Assembly: GCA_013288645.1 (NCBI GenBank)
Contig: JABDBL010000014.1
Coordinates: 1 to 59,362, forward strand
Length of the DNA: 59,362 nt
Origin: Candidatus Melainabacteria bacterium
Lineage (GTDB): Bacteria > Cyanobacteriota > Vampirovibrionia > Obscuribacterales > Obscuribacteraceae
Direction: 5' to 3'
Shown here: positions 25,262-34,607 of the stretch, in pieces
Layout: every line of letters starts with the position of its first letter
Position numbering within the stretch: the stretch's first letter is position 1
Notes under the pieces: model-generated
The model's database searches: none
Told to the model about the DNA's origin: nothing
What the model saw: the letters and a program-made list of their open reading frames with translations, nothing else
Position numbers and translations under genes: made by a program

Positions 25262-25978
25262 ATGGTAGCCTCCGGCAAGCTGCAAACAGCTAAGATTCTC
25301 CTCGTCGAAGACGAGCCTGACATGGTGCAGCTTGTTCGTGATTGGCTCGTGCGCCAAAACTATGAAGTCGATGTTATTGTTGATGGAAATGAGGCACTAA
25401 GCTATTTAAATGTAAATAAGCATAAGCATGAAATCATTATCTTGGACATCATGCTACCTAGTGTTAGTGGCATAGAAGTTTGTCAGTTTTATCGCGAGCA
25501 AAATGGTAACACGCCAATATTGATGCTTACAGCCCGCGATTCTATTGAAGACAAAGATATGGCATTCAAAGTAGGGGCGGACGATTACCTTACTAAACCT
25601 TTTCACTTAAAAGAATTATCTGCTCGTGTAAATGCTCTTTTACGCCGGGGTCGAATTTATACGAACGATCATTATTCTATGCATGATGTTTGTATTTATT
25701 TTCGAGAGCGTAAGGTTACTAAGTCCGGCATTGCCGTTCACCTGGCCCCAAAAGAGTTTCAGTTGTTAGAATTTCTGATCAAGCATCCCTTACAAGTATT
25801 TTCTTCTGAAGGTCTGTTAGAGCACGTTTGGGGTATGGACAGTGATGCCATGCATGATACGGTGCGTGGACACATCAATAGACTAAGACGTAAATTGGAT
25901 ACCCCAGGAGAGGCGTCTTGTATTGCTAGCCTTTATGGTTTTGGCTATCGTTTTGATCCACCAGATTCGACTAATTGA
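25262..25978 (+). CDS. OmpR/PhoB-family response regulator
   Basis: 238 aa. Receiver domain at residues 10-125: acidic pair in LLVEDEPD, phosphorylation site Asp62 in IIILDIMLP, Thr in MLTARD, Lys112 in DDYLTKPFHL. The C-terminal winged helix (about 140-235; VHLAPKEFQLLEFLIKHP, VRGHINRLRRKLD, YGFGYRF) binds direct repeats in target promoters. The partner kinase starts 3 bases after the stop, so they form an operon. It diverges from the YqeY gene. Confidence 0.94.
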   Translation: MVASGKLQTAKILLVEDEPDMVQLVRDWLVRQNYEVDVIVDGNEALSYLNVNKHKHEIIILDIMLPSVSGIEVCQFYREQNGNTPILMLTARDSIEDKDMAFKVGADDYLTKPFHLKELSARVNALLRRGRIYTNDHYSMHDVCIYFRERKVTKSGIAVHLAPKEFQLLEFLIKHPLQVFSSEGLLEHVWGMDSDAMHDTVRGHINRLRRKLDTPGEASCIASLYGFGYRFDPPDSTN

Positions 25979-25981
25979 TCT

Positions 25982-27289
25982 ATGATTCAACGTTTACGCA
26001 TTCAGCTAGCCCTTTGGTTTTTTTTCTTGGTGATGGTGGCTTACATTCTTGCTGGCATGGCGTCGTTTTGGAGTATGACCAATAGATTAAATATCTCCAC
26101 TGAAAACGATCTTGCGCATATGTGTGAAGAAATAGCCCCGGCTGTAGACTATAGAAATGGTAAACCCACCCTGTCCGATTGGATGCGTGTTGCAGCTAGA
26201 AGACACATCCCTGCGCAAACCACTATTCAACTTTTTGGTGCTAATGAAAACTTGCTTGAGTCTTATGGTCCCAAAGGCATAGAGAAATTACAACAAGGCA
26301 AAACTAGCTCCGGTTCAGGTAATACCGAGGTATCGGTTTATTCTCATTATTTAAATTTGCCTGAAGGTTGTTTTGTGCAATTACAATTACCGTCTGCTCC
26401 TTATGATCAAACTATAGCCGGTTTTATAGTCAACGAGTGTTTACGCAGTATCCCATTAGCCATTTTATTGGCTGTTTTTGGCTGGTTTTATTCGGGTCGA
26501 GCTGTGGCTCCTGTAGCTAAGTCCTTAAATACTTTGCGGAACTTCGTTGATGATGCTGGACATGAGTTGAATACCCCAATTGCTTTAATTGAAAACAGCA
26601 TTGAAACGATTGAAGCGCACCTGCGCGATCATAATTTACAGACTGATGTGCTCAGAATTATTCAAAGGGCAAGCAAAACTTTAAAAGGGATGTCTCAAAA
26701 TCTTCTTTTATTGGCAAAAATGGAACAACCTCATATTTCCTTGCGCTTAGCTCCTGTTAATGTCGCTGAGCTGGTGACTGATATTGGTCAGGATTTTTCT
26801 GAAACTGCGCGTGCTAAAAAGATTGATTTGCAGATTCATATTGAGCAAGTTAATAACTTGTCAAATGTTATTGTTCTAGCCGATTGCGACATGCTTACCG
26901 AAGTATTTAATAACCTCATCGCCAATGCGTTGCGATACACAGCAAGCGCAGGTCAAATATATATTTATAGTTTTAGATCTGAAAATAATATCTGTATTGC
27001 TGTGCGTGATACTGGCTGCGGAATTCCTAAAGAATGCCTGCCCAATATTTTTGATCGTTTTTACCGGGTAGATAGAGCCAGATCAAAGAAAGAAGGTGGT
27101 AATGGTTTAGGACTTTCTATAGTGAAAGCCATTGTCAAAGCACATAAAGGCACAGTGCGGGTTGAGAGTGTGTTAGGGAAAGGCAGCACATTTTTTGTAA
27201 CCTTACCGATAGTGGATGCTAAGCAATTGAAGTTCTACGATATAGCTTCCGCAAAGATAAAGCCTGAGACCGTTGATTCTTCTGTTTAG
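25982..27289 (+). CDS. Sensor histidine kinase
   Basis: 435 aa, partner of the preceding regulator. Two membrane helices (about 8-30 and 148-172) bracket an extracytoplasmic sensor of about 115 aa that matches no family I know. The H-box DDAGHELNTPIALIENS has His194; N-box NNLIANALRYT; G1 VRDTGCGIP; F-box FDRFYRVDRARS; G2 GGNGLGLSIVKAI. It shares its general plan with the kinase at the left edge of the window but differs in sequence. Its last 4 bases overlap the end of the convergent gene on the other strand. Confidence 0.93.
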   Translation: MIQRLRIQLALWFFFLVMVAYILAGMASFWSMTNRLNISTENDLAHMCEEIAPAVDYRNGKPTLSDWMRVAARRHIPAQTTIQLFGANENLLESYGPKGIEKLQQGKTSSGSGNTEVSVYSHYLNLPEGCFVQLQLPSAPYDQTIAGFIVNECLRSIPLAILLAVFGWFYSGRAVAPVAKSLNTLRNFVDDAGHELNTPIALIENSIETIEAHLRDHNLQTDVLRIIQRASKTLKGMSQNLLLLAKMEQPHISLRLAPVNVAELVTDIGQDFSETARAKKIDLQIHIEQVNNLSNVIVLADCDMLTEVFNNLIANALRYTASAGQIYIYSFRSENNICIAVRDTGCGIPKECLPNIFDRFYRVDRARSKKEGGNGLGLSIVKAIVKAHKGTVRVESVLGKGSTFFVTLPIVDAKQLKFYDIASAKIKPETVDSSV

Positions 27290-28788
27290 TTTGTTGGCTC
27301 ATGACCTTTGGTCAATTTGCGTTCGATCTCATTTAACTCTTTTAAGCGGCGTGCAGCAACTTGTGTAGGATGTACACCGGCTTTTAGCATTTTGTGTCTG
27401 TTAATTTCACCCTGCACTTGGATACGGAAAGTATCTATCATGGCATATGAAGTGGCAGGTATCTGTGTAACAGAGGCAGCAAATAAATCAAAATTAGTGA
27501 CGCGAGTGGCTCGTATAGTCTTGGTATGGTAAGCAGTATAATAACCGGGTATAGTAAAAAGAATACCTTGTGCTAATTTAAGTCCGCCTACAAAGAAACC
27601 ACCGAAAACGTTTTGTGTAGCAGTTAACTTGGCTTTTGACCTGGATTTGAGCCCGCTGGAAATTTCATCTGAGAATGTTTTATCTTGCAATAAGTATATT
27701 TCCTTTCGATCAATGGCAGCTGTGGTAGTCGGTGGTGCGACGTTATCGCAGGCTCTGGTAAGCGCGCTTTCGTCGGCTTGTAATGTTTGCATGCTTCGAT
27801 CGTGTACGTCGTCAGTTAGAGGTTTCAAGAAGTGTTTGTGATATTCTCCTATGCCTTTGCCAATCAATCTGCTTAAAATTGGACCAGCTATGTATATTGG
27901 ACCTGCTATATCCCACATTACTCCAGCTCTATAATTCCAAATGCGATGATGTCTGTGCAGTGATAAATAAGCAAATTCATAACCGATAGCATTGAGTGTG
28001 TATTTAGTAAAATCAAAGAAATATTGGGCTTGTTGAAAGGCGAGTAATTTTCTGGCGTTGACGTGAAAGCGCTCAAATTCGAGGACCGCTTGGTCGCGCA
28101 AATCATCTAATATTTTGCCTTCGGCTGTGTCAACTTGTACATGTCCAGCTAGCGCCGGTGCAGTAGATTCAATTTTGAGCAGTGCGTCTCGCTTGTCTAA
28201 TAAAGCATTAATCTCATTAACTCGGTCCTGCACATATTTGCGAGCAGCATGAGGAGCAAAGCCTTTTCGGGTTGCTTCTATATCATGATATTCGTTTACC
28301 CAGAATTCAAACGCTGCTGCACTAGCACCAATGATTGAGCCAATCATCGGGATATAACAAGCGCTCTCTTGCACTTGTGTCCATAAGTGTGTTGACGTAT
28401 GTAAGTGGCTACCTCTATTAGCAGTGCCAATGATTGCTCCAGCTAGACCCATGCCGGCGTTTACTTCTTGAAAGCCAGCATAGCGCCAACCTTTCCAACG
28501 TCCCTGCTTAGCTACGTTCATACTGTAATTAATATTGAATCTTTCTATTTGTACTATTTTAAGAAGGACTTGCCTGGTAAGGTCATCTATTTTATTTACT
28601 GCCGTGGAAGGGTCAGTGTTGTTTATAGTGCCTTTCAAAGTTGACTCAGAGTCTATTGTGGAATCTGTCGGAGGCTGAATAGTGCTGCTTGCCAAAGCAA
28701 TATTTTGTGCCCAACAGGCATTATATTGCTGCGCAGAAAGTACCATGGCTAACAGGACTGCTTTTAATTTCAATTTTTCCAAGGACAT
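27286..28788 (-). CDS. Secreted protein of unknown function
   Basis: 500 aa with a cleavable signal peptide (about residues 1-28, ending near CWAQ). I recognise no family. Hydrophobic Gly/Ala-rich segments (GLAGAIIGTANRG, YIPMIGSIIGASAAAFEF, VFGGFFVGGLKLAQGILF) alternate with long charged helices (for example KYVQDRVNEINALLDKRDALLKI), suggesting a helical envelope protein with membrane-associated hairpins. It converges on the two-component operon with a 4-base overlap. The start is ATG in a run of possible starts. Confidence 0.65.
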   Translation of the reverse strand: MSLEKLKLKAVLLAMVLSAQQYNACWAQNIALASSTIQPPTDSTIDSESTLKGTINNTDPSTAVNKIDDLTRQVLLKIVQIERFNINYSMNVAKQGRWKGWRYAGFQEVNAGMGLAGAIIGTANRGSHLHTSTHLWTQVQESACYIPMIGSIIGASAAAFEFWVNEYHDIEATRKGFAPHAARKYVQDRVNEINALLDKRDALLKIESTAPALAGHVQVDTAEGKILDDLRDQAVLEFERFHVNARKLLAFQQAQYFFDFTKYTLNAIGYEFAYLSLHRHHRIWNYRAGVMWDIAGPIYIAGPILSRLIGKGIGEYHKHFLKPLTDDVHDRSMQTLQADESALTRACDNVAPPTTTAAIDRKEIYLLQDKTFSDEISSGLKSRSKAKLTATQNVFGGFFVGGLKLAQGILFTIPGYYTAYHTKTIRATRVTNFDLFAASVTQIPATSYAMIDTFRIQVQGEINRHKMLKAGVHPTQVAARRLKELNEIERKLTKGHEPTN

Positions 28789-29072
28789 TTCGTTACCCTT
28801 ATTTAATTGTCTTGAGGGGATATAAAAAGATACTGGGGAACACTAAATAGACGCTAGCAATTGTAGCTAAGGATCCGTTCAGAGCTGAAAGTATTTTTTA
28901 TCATGAGATAGTGACGAAATAGTGATGAGTTTATTTGTGCTTGCATAAACGCGTTTGGAGAGCCGAATTCACAATGCGATACATTGATTTAGTGATCATA
29001 ATTCAGTCACATTAGTCTGTTAACCTACTTACGCAGTGAGCCCCAGTGTGGACGCACTTTAAAAAGACATAA

Positions 29073-29513
29073 TCAGTAGTCTAAACTTGGTTTACGACGG
29101 TGTATTTTTTTAATTGAGTGTTGGCGCTTTGTTTCACTGCGTTTTAATTTAGATGTGAAGGTTGGTTTAGTCGGACGACGTTGTATTTGTGGAACAGTCA
29201 CTGCCTTAATCATCTCTCTCAATTTTTCAAGACAGTTATCAATATTGCGACTTTGGTCACGATATTTTTGACTGGTTAAAATCACATCGCCAACAATTGT
29301 TATGCGATTTGCGTATTTTTTAAGAAATCTCTCTTTAACATCGGCAGGTAAGTTTGGACTGCTGCCTGCTGACCAGCGTAGAATGGCTTTGCTATTTACT
29401 TTATTAACGTTTTGACCGCCTGGTCCACTACTGCGCGCAAAAGTAAATTCACATTCATTAAGCGGAATTTGAATGCGGCTGTTGATTAACAGTTTGTTTT
29501 CTTCTGTAGTCAA
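29073..29513 (-). CDS. arfB: Alternative ribosome-rescue factor / peptidyl-tRNA hydrolase ArfB (YaeJ)
   Basis: 146 aa. Release-factor domain 3 with the catalytic GGQ at residues 32-34 inside RSSGPGGQNVNKVNSKAILRW. There is no codon-recognition domain. The C-terminal tail is rich in Lys/Arg (KLKRSETKRQHSIKKIHRRKP), as needed to enter the empty mRNA channel of stalled ribosomes. This distinguishes it from RF1/RF2 fragments. It lies 6 bases after the LFG-repeat gene and may be co-transcribed with it. Confidence 0.9.
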   Translation of the reverse strand: MTTEENKLLINSRIQIPLNECEFTFARSSGPGGQNVNKVNSKAILRWSAGSSPNLPADVKERFLKKYANRITIVGDVILTSQKYRDQSRNIDNCLEKLREMIKAVTVPQIQRRPTKPTFTSKLKRSETKRQHSIKKIHRRKPSLDY

Positions 29514-29519
29514 ATAAGC

Positions 29520-30047
29520 TTAGTAGTTTTGTGCTTGCGGAAAAGGGGTTGAAGCATCGGGATTAGCAGAGGGTTTGAAATTCTGTGCCGGATCATTTAA
29601 TCCTTGCTTTAATACACTTGGATCGACCGGAGGACTATTGAGTTTTTTAGGTCCGAGATACTTATCAAGCAATCCGTTAACTCCGCTCAAATTAACATTT
29701 GTATTATGAAAGAGTGGGTTTTTACTGGCGGTTACAGTATCACCTAACATATCCTGTCCTTGAGTCTTAGAAAAACCAAATAAGCCTTTGTGAACATGTA
29801 CATCATTACCTATCGCACTCACTTTTGTATCTTTAGTTAGACCAAAAATACTTCTGTTGTGTTCAAAGCCATCTCCCCATCTATCTTTGACAATGGTTTT
29901 TTTGCCAAACAATCCATGTTTTACTGTCACTTGTTCACCATTGTCATCTGTGAGAGTAAACTTACCCCAACCGGCGAATGTGGGTGAAGTACAAATGGAG
30001 CAGACGGCTAACAGAAGAATGGCAAAGCGATAATGTAGTTTTCTCAT
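29520..30047 (-). CDS. Secreted LFG-repeat protein of unknown function
   Basis: 175 aa with a clear signal peptide (residues 1-25, ending SPTFAG). The mature part has two or three imperfect repeats: VTVKHGLFGKKTIVKDRWGD, then IFGLTKDTKV, then VHVHKGLFGFSKTQGQDMLG. Each has a GLFG or IFGL turn flanked by basic residues and beta strands. The C-terminus is Pro/Asn-rich and disordered. No known domain; probably periplasmic or surface-located. It is upstream of arfB with 6 bases between, an odd pairing. Confidence 0.6.
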   Translation of the reverse strand: MRKLHYRFAILLLAVCSICTSPTFAGWGKFTLTDDNGEQVTVKHGLFGKKTIVKDRWGDGFEHNRSIFGLTKDTKVSAIGNDVHVHKGLFGFSKTQGQDMLGDTVTASKNPLFHNTNVNLSGVNGLLDKYLGPKKLNSPPVDPSVLKQGLNDPAQNFKPSANPDASTPFPQAQNY

Positions 30048-30289
30048 GATTAATTCTCGTGACTTAAAGCCTAATTACCATGCTACTTAAATCCTTATAA
30101 CACAGATATTCTACCTATATCAAACCATGATCTCAAGAGTAATGTCTAAGGCTTAATTTATGGCAAAAGACTTTTAAGAATCTGTATGAAGTCGTTTTGA
30201 TCCTATTAAACGGTAGGCTAGGAAAGGAGCAAAATAACTGACAAAATTAAAGTGTATTGACCATAATAAAAATCGGAGTCATATAATCA

Positions 30290-30964
30290 ATGCCTAAGGT
30301 AGTTCGCAATAAAAATAAAAGTAAGACTCTTTTAAAGACCAAAGCTGATTTTGACTCGGATTTAGCTTTACGATCTCTATCATCTAAAGATCCTGTTTTG
30401 GGTAAGCTCATTAAAAAAGTGGGAAAGTTCAAATTAGAACTAGAGCCAATCAATAGTCCTTTTCATGCGTTAGCGGAATCTATTGTTTATCAACAATTGA
30501 CCGGAAAGGCAGCCGCAACAATTTTTGGCCGTGTTAGTGCTTTATTTGACTCGCCTGAATTTCTTTGTCCTGATCAGGTAGCGGCTATTTCTGATGATTT
30601 ACTTCGCTCAGCCGGTTTATCGCGTTCTAAGCTTGCTTCAATCAAAGATCTGGCTAATAAAGCTATAGAAGGTTTGGTGCCTGAACCAAAAAAATTGCGC
30701 AAAATGAGCGATGAAGAAATTATCGAATCTTTAACTACAATCCGAGGCATTGGTAATTGGACTGTAGAAATGATGCTTATCTTTAGATTAGGACGAATGG
30801 ATGTTTTACCGATTCATGACTATGGAGTTCGTAAAGGATTTGCACTTACATTCGGTCAGTCAGATTTACCTAAACCCAAAGAATTAGAGGCTTACGGTGA
30901 GCGGTGGCGTCCGTATCGCACGATAGCATCTTGGTATTTATGGCGCGCACTTGAATTAAAATAA
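30290..30964 (+). CDS. DNA-3-methyladenine glycosylase II-type (HhH-GPD)
   Basis: 224 aa DNA-repair glycosylase of the AlkA / HhH-GPD superfamily, which removes alkylated purines. SIVYQQLTGKAAATIFGRV is the start of the domain; the helix-hairpin-helix is LTTIRGIGNWTVEMMLIFRLG; the catalytic Asp177 is in VLPIHDYGVRKG. The N-terminal AlkA wing domain is missing, as in the short Mag1-like forms. Its 3' end overlaps the convergent neighbour by 9 bases. Confidence 0.9.
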   Translation: MPKVVRNKNKSKTLLKTKADFDSDLALRSLSSKDPVLGKLIKKVGKFKLELEPINSPFHALAESIVYQQLTGKAAATIFGRVSALFDSPEFLCPDQVAAISDDLLRSAGLSRSKLASIKDLANKAIEGLVPEPKKLRKMSDEEIIESLTTIRGIGNWTVEMMLIFRLGRMDVLPIHDYGVRKGFALTFGQSDLPKPKELEAYGERWRPYRTIASWYLWRALELK

Positions 30965-32500
30965 AGAAACTAAGCGAGCAAAGGCAATTTTATTTGTATA
31001 GCTTGGTCCTTTTATAACCGTGTTTCTTTCATGCGAAAAAGTACCTTCCCAAAAACCTATAACATTATCTTGCTCGTCTAAAATAAGACGAATCATGCCT
31101 TTACCTACCCCATCTCTAAATTGTGAATGACTGAGTTTAGGCAATGATTGTGGCGGAAAATGTTCAACTGATGAACTATCTAATACATAGATTTCCACAT
31201 ATTTTATTGTTCTGCCTTTAAAGTTTTCGTAAACAGGTTTTTCAGGCTTATCGATCACAATCATTACATGACCCGAACCTTTGTGGCGCGTTTCTGATCT
31301 TGAAGAATCAGGCTTTTCCCAGGCAACGATGTCACCGCGTTTTAATTCCCCCACGCTATTAATTTTTAGCCAACCGTTCATGCTTTTATTTTCTGGTAAT
31401 TCACTGAAGAACTGAGCATAAGTTTTAGCGTGCGGATAGCTCCTGCCAGAAATTTGATGGATTGAGGCATAATGCTTCGGAGCTACAGAATTAATTACGT
31501 AACTAACAAAACCTGAACAATCGGTAACGACCTGATATTGACCATTTATTTTTTGTGCTTGCTGTTCAGCATTTTCGTGGATATGTTGATAATGAGAACT
31601 GATAGTGTTTTCGAAAATATTCTCTGCTTCATTATATATTTGTGCAGATAAAGATTTGTATGATTGGCTAGTGCCTGTGCTCACTTGATTACGGCTTGCT
31701 TGTGATGAGCTTGTTGTTGGTAAGGTCTGCTTATTGGTTGGTCGATGATTGTAGAGCCATTGAATAGCAGTGAGTTCTATGGTAGTGAGTCCAGGGGTGG
31801 CTTCAGGATGCGGGCTTATGCCTAATACGAGGCCATTGCCATATCGAGCCAGTACTATAGCTGGTGCATTAACCATTAGCCCAACTTTCCCTCCTGGTGC
31901 TACTACTTCGCCTCTAAAATAAGCCAATGGTGCGACCTTGTCGGCATATTGTTCGTAAACTTGCAATACTGGTCCATTATGATAAATAACATTAACTCTT
32001 GCTTGTTTGATACCGAATATTTCCATACCCAATTCAGTAAATTCAATGGGTAAGGTTGTTTTACCGCGTCGCCAGTGTTTTCCATCCACTGTGGTCATAG
32101 GAAAAAGTCCCAGATATTCTGGACGTGCACAAGAAGCTAAATAGCATCCAGCACAAACTCCTAAATATATGCCGCCATCACGTACAAATAGGCGGACTTT
32201 TTTCTGTCCTTCTGGTGTGAGGCTTAACGCTTCCCGTTTACCTGATCCACCTGGAAAAAAAAGAACATCAAAGTTTTTTAGACAGTCATCGCATATATCT
32301 TCCCCAGTAATATAAGTTGTGGCGAGAGATTTATCATTTTCTAGATTAGTACAAAGCAGCTCACGAGCATGCGCTCCTTTATCCGTAAATAAAGCCACTC
32401 TGATTTTGCTTTCCGCTAATACTTGCGCGCACAGGAAGCAGATATTCCAGATCAAGCAAATCAACAGAATTACCGGATATAAAATATTATTTGTTTTCAA
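30956..32500 (-). CDS. Secreted fusion: BPL_N amidotransferase-like domain plus NlpC/P60-like domain
   Basis: 514 aa. Signal peptide at 1-29. Residues 32-252 form a class-I glutamine-amidotransferase-like domain of the BPL_N type: FFPGGSG, nucleophile-like Cys116 in YLGVCAGCYLAS, and HPE at 231-233. After a Ser/Thr/Gln-rich linker (255-310), residues 320-440 look like an NlpC/P60 Cys-His hydrolase: Cys328 in VTDCSGFVSYVI, KRGDIVAW, and His411 in GSGHVMIVI. The second half suggests cell-wall peptide cleavage. A BPL_N domain outside the cytoplasm joined to such an enzyme is unusual; a role on peptidoglycan or an amidated peptide is inference. Confidence 0.75.
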   Translation of the reverse strand: MKTNNILYPVILLICLIWNICFLCAQVLAESKIRVALFTDKGAHARELLCTNLENDKSLATTYITGEDICDDCLKNFDVLFFPGGSGKREALSLTPEGQKKVRLFVRDGGIYLGVCAGCYLASCARPEYLGLFPMTTVDGKHWRRGKTTLPIEFTELGMEIFGIKQARVNVIYHNGPVLQVYEQYADKVAPLAYFRGEVVAPGGKVGLMVNAPAIVLARYGNGLVLGISPHPEATPGLTTIELTAIQWLYNHRPTNKQTLPTTSSSQASRNQVSTGTSQSYKSLSAQIYNEAENIFENTISSHYQHIHENAEQQAQKINGQYQVVTDCSGFVSYVINSVAPKHYASIHQISGRSYPHAKTYAQFFSELPENKSMNGWLKINSVGELKRGDIVAWEKPDSSRSETRHKGSGHVMIVIDKPEKPVYENFKGRTIKYVEIYVLDSSSVEHFPPQSLPKLSHSQFRDGVGKGMIRLILDEQDNVIGFWEGTFSHERNTVIKGPSYTNKIAFARLVSLF

Positions 32501-32604
32501 TTATAAGGCTCCCAATATATCAGTTGTTAACTTGAGGATTTATACCCGCTTTTGCTTGGGCGATCAACCGGGGATACTGGATCGTACTAGGTGAGATTGT
32601 GGCA

Positions 32605-34101
32605 TTAAAAGGCAATAGATTTTTTAGCATGCCAGCCAGCGAGTGCTGATAATGCAGCGTAATAACCAGACATGCCGTGAACGCCACTACCAGGCGGTGT
32701 GGCAGCGGAGCATAAATAAATTGTTTCGTTTGGTGTTGAATAAGGATTTAATCTGGGTACAGGGCGCATTAGCAATTGACCTAATCTTAACGAACCTCCA
32801 TTTATATCACCGCCAATGTAATTAGCATTATATGATGCTAGCCCGGATGGCGATATCTGACTGCGAGCAATTATCCGCTCTTTAAAACCATGAGCAAATC
32901 TTTCAATCTGATTCTCTATAGCTTCTGTCATGTCCACATTTGAGCCATTTGGCACATGGCAATAAGCCCATGCGGTATGCTTATTTGCAGGAGCACGTGT
33001 AGAGTCGAAAAGACTATGTTGAGCTAATAACACATAAGGTTTACTGGAATGACTTTTACTATTAACAGCTTGCTCGGATTGCGCAATTTCTTCAAACGAA
33101 CCACCAAGGTGTACGGTAGGGGCTTTTAGACAATCGGGATTATTCCAAGGGATCGGTCCATTCAATGCCCAGTCCATCTTGAAAGACCCAGGACCATACT
33201 TATAATTTTCCAGTTGCTTTTTGTAAGCTGTTGGTAATAAATGTCCAGCTAAACGCGAAACCTGCTGGGGCATTAAATCGCATAATATCAAACGAGAAAC
33301 TGGCAACTCCTCAAGTGAATTGATATTACATTTGGTGACAATCTCACCATTTAAGTGCATGAAATACTCGCCTAGTGAATTAGACAATTTTTGGGCACCG
33401 CCCTCAGGCATTGGCCAACCGACTGCATGTGCAGCAATGTTTAATACCAAGCCAATTGAGGCCGAAGCTATACTAGTTAAAGGTAAACCGGAATGAGCAC
33501 TTACTCCGGCGAAAACACCAGGACCTAACGAATGCTGGAATATAGTTTTAGACAAAAACTCGGCCGACATTAAAGATTTAGAGGCAAAATTAGCTAAACT
33601 TAGTGGGTGTCTGATCAATTTTTGTATGCTTGCCCAATGCAAAGGATTCAACAAGATTTCGCAGAGCATGTCCCAATCAATAAATAGGGATTGCATCAGT
33701 TTGTAATAGGCATCAGAGTCTTCTTTGAATTGTGTGGCTGTTTTTTCAATCGATCTATAGACTAGAATTGCCTTGTTATCATCAAACGGATGAGCGTAAG
33801 ATACATCCGGGTTTATCCAGCGCAAACCGAAATCATTTAAAGGGAGAGTTCTAAAAAATGGAGAACCATACCCTAAAGGATAAACTGAAGAGCAAACATC
33901 ATGCAGATATCCGGGTAAGGTGAGTTCTGCTGAGCGACAACCACCACCTACGGTGTTGCATGCCTCAACAATTAAGACATCTAATCCTGCTTTAGCTAGT
34001 ACAATTGCAGCTGCCAAACCGTTTGGCCCAGCTCCAATTATTATTGCATCATAACTCTTTTTGCTTGCTTTCTGTTTAATTAAGGAATCGGTTTTACTCA
34101 T
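32605..34101 (-). CDS. Phytoene desaturase / CrtI-like FAD oxidoreductase
   Basis: About 498 aa, FAD/NAD(P)-binding amine-oxidase-like family (carotenoid desaturase/isomerase and related proteins). The Rossmann motif is DAIIIGAGPNGLAAAIVLAKAG followed by VEACNTVGGGCRS. The late motif LCSAATPPGSGVHGMSGYYAA, binding the flavin, is complete. The start is ATG giving MSKTDSLIK; the open frame runs 90 bases further up but without a better start. No other carotenoid gene (crtB, crtE) is near, so the real substrate is uncertain. Confidence 0.85.
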   Translation of the reverse strand: MSKTDSLIKQKASKKSYDAIIIGAGPNGLAAAIVLAKAGLDVLIVEACNTVGGGCRSAELTLPGYLHDVCSSVYPLGYGSPFFRTLPLNDFGLRWINPDVSYAHPFDDNKAILVYRSIEKTATQFKEDSDAYYKLMQSLFIDWDMLCEILLNPLHWASIQKLIRHPLSLANFASKSLMSAEFLSKTIFQHSLGPGVFAGVSAHSGLPLTSIASASIGLVLNIAAHAVGWPMPEGGAQKLSNSLGEYFMHLNGEIVTKCNINSLEELPVSRLILCDLMPQQVSRLAGHLLPTAYKKQLENYKYGPGSFKMDWALNGPIPWNNPDCLKAPTVHLGGSFEEIAQSEQAVNSKSHSSKPYVLLAQHSLFDSTRAPANKHTAWAYCHVPNGSNVDMTEAIENQIERFAHGFKERIIARSQISPSGLASYNANYIGGDINGGSLRLGQLLMRPVPRLNPYSTPNETIYLCSAATPPGSGVHGMSGYYAALSALAGWHAKKSIAF

Positions 34102-34264
34102 GTAATGGAATAGATAAATCCTATAATAATCAAATGCCAATATTACTCTAATAGTACAAGGTACTAGTTTAAAGGGTTTGTCAACAAACAAATATTGTGC
34201 AAATAGCTAAACTCAGCGTTTCAAGTGTTTCAAAGTGATATTTTATGAATGCATATTAATAGCG

Positions 34265-34486
34265 ATGGTGGCGTCAATACTATTAGCGGTATCATCTAAC
34301 GCTGCAATGGCTGTTTTACAAACTGACCAAAAAACGCAACTCAAAAACCATGCCGACGACGAGCAGATATTAAGGTCGCAAGCCAAAGATTATGCTATCG
34401 CTTTCTCTGCAGGAGACGCTAAAGCACTTGCTGATATGCGGACTGAGGATGGTACATTTACTAATATTGAAGGGCTATGCGCTTAA
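34265..34486 (+). pseudogene. Truncated DUF4440/SnoaL-like gene
   Basis: A short frame with a signal-like N-terminus (MVASILLAVSSNAAMA) and then AKDYAIAFSAGDAKALADMR followed by TEDGTFTNIEG, the characteristic start of DUF4440/SgcJ-type SnoaL-like domains. It stops where the domain should continue for another 80-100 residues, and no continuation is seen in other frames. A GTG 30 bases upstream is in frame. Probably a decayed gene; a short functional peptide is less likely. Confidence 0.6.
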
Positions 34487-34607
34487 AGTTTGACGCAAAA
34501 AATTGTTCGATAGAATGTTTTGGCTTTATATTGTAAATTTGGTTTTGGATAATCGCTGTGAAACAGGATAAACTTGGCTATGGTCAATATAAATAAATAA
34601 GTGAATT

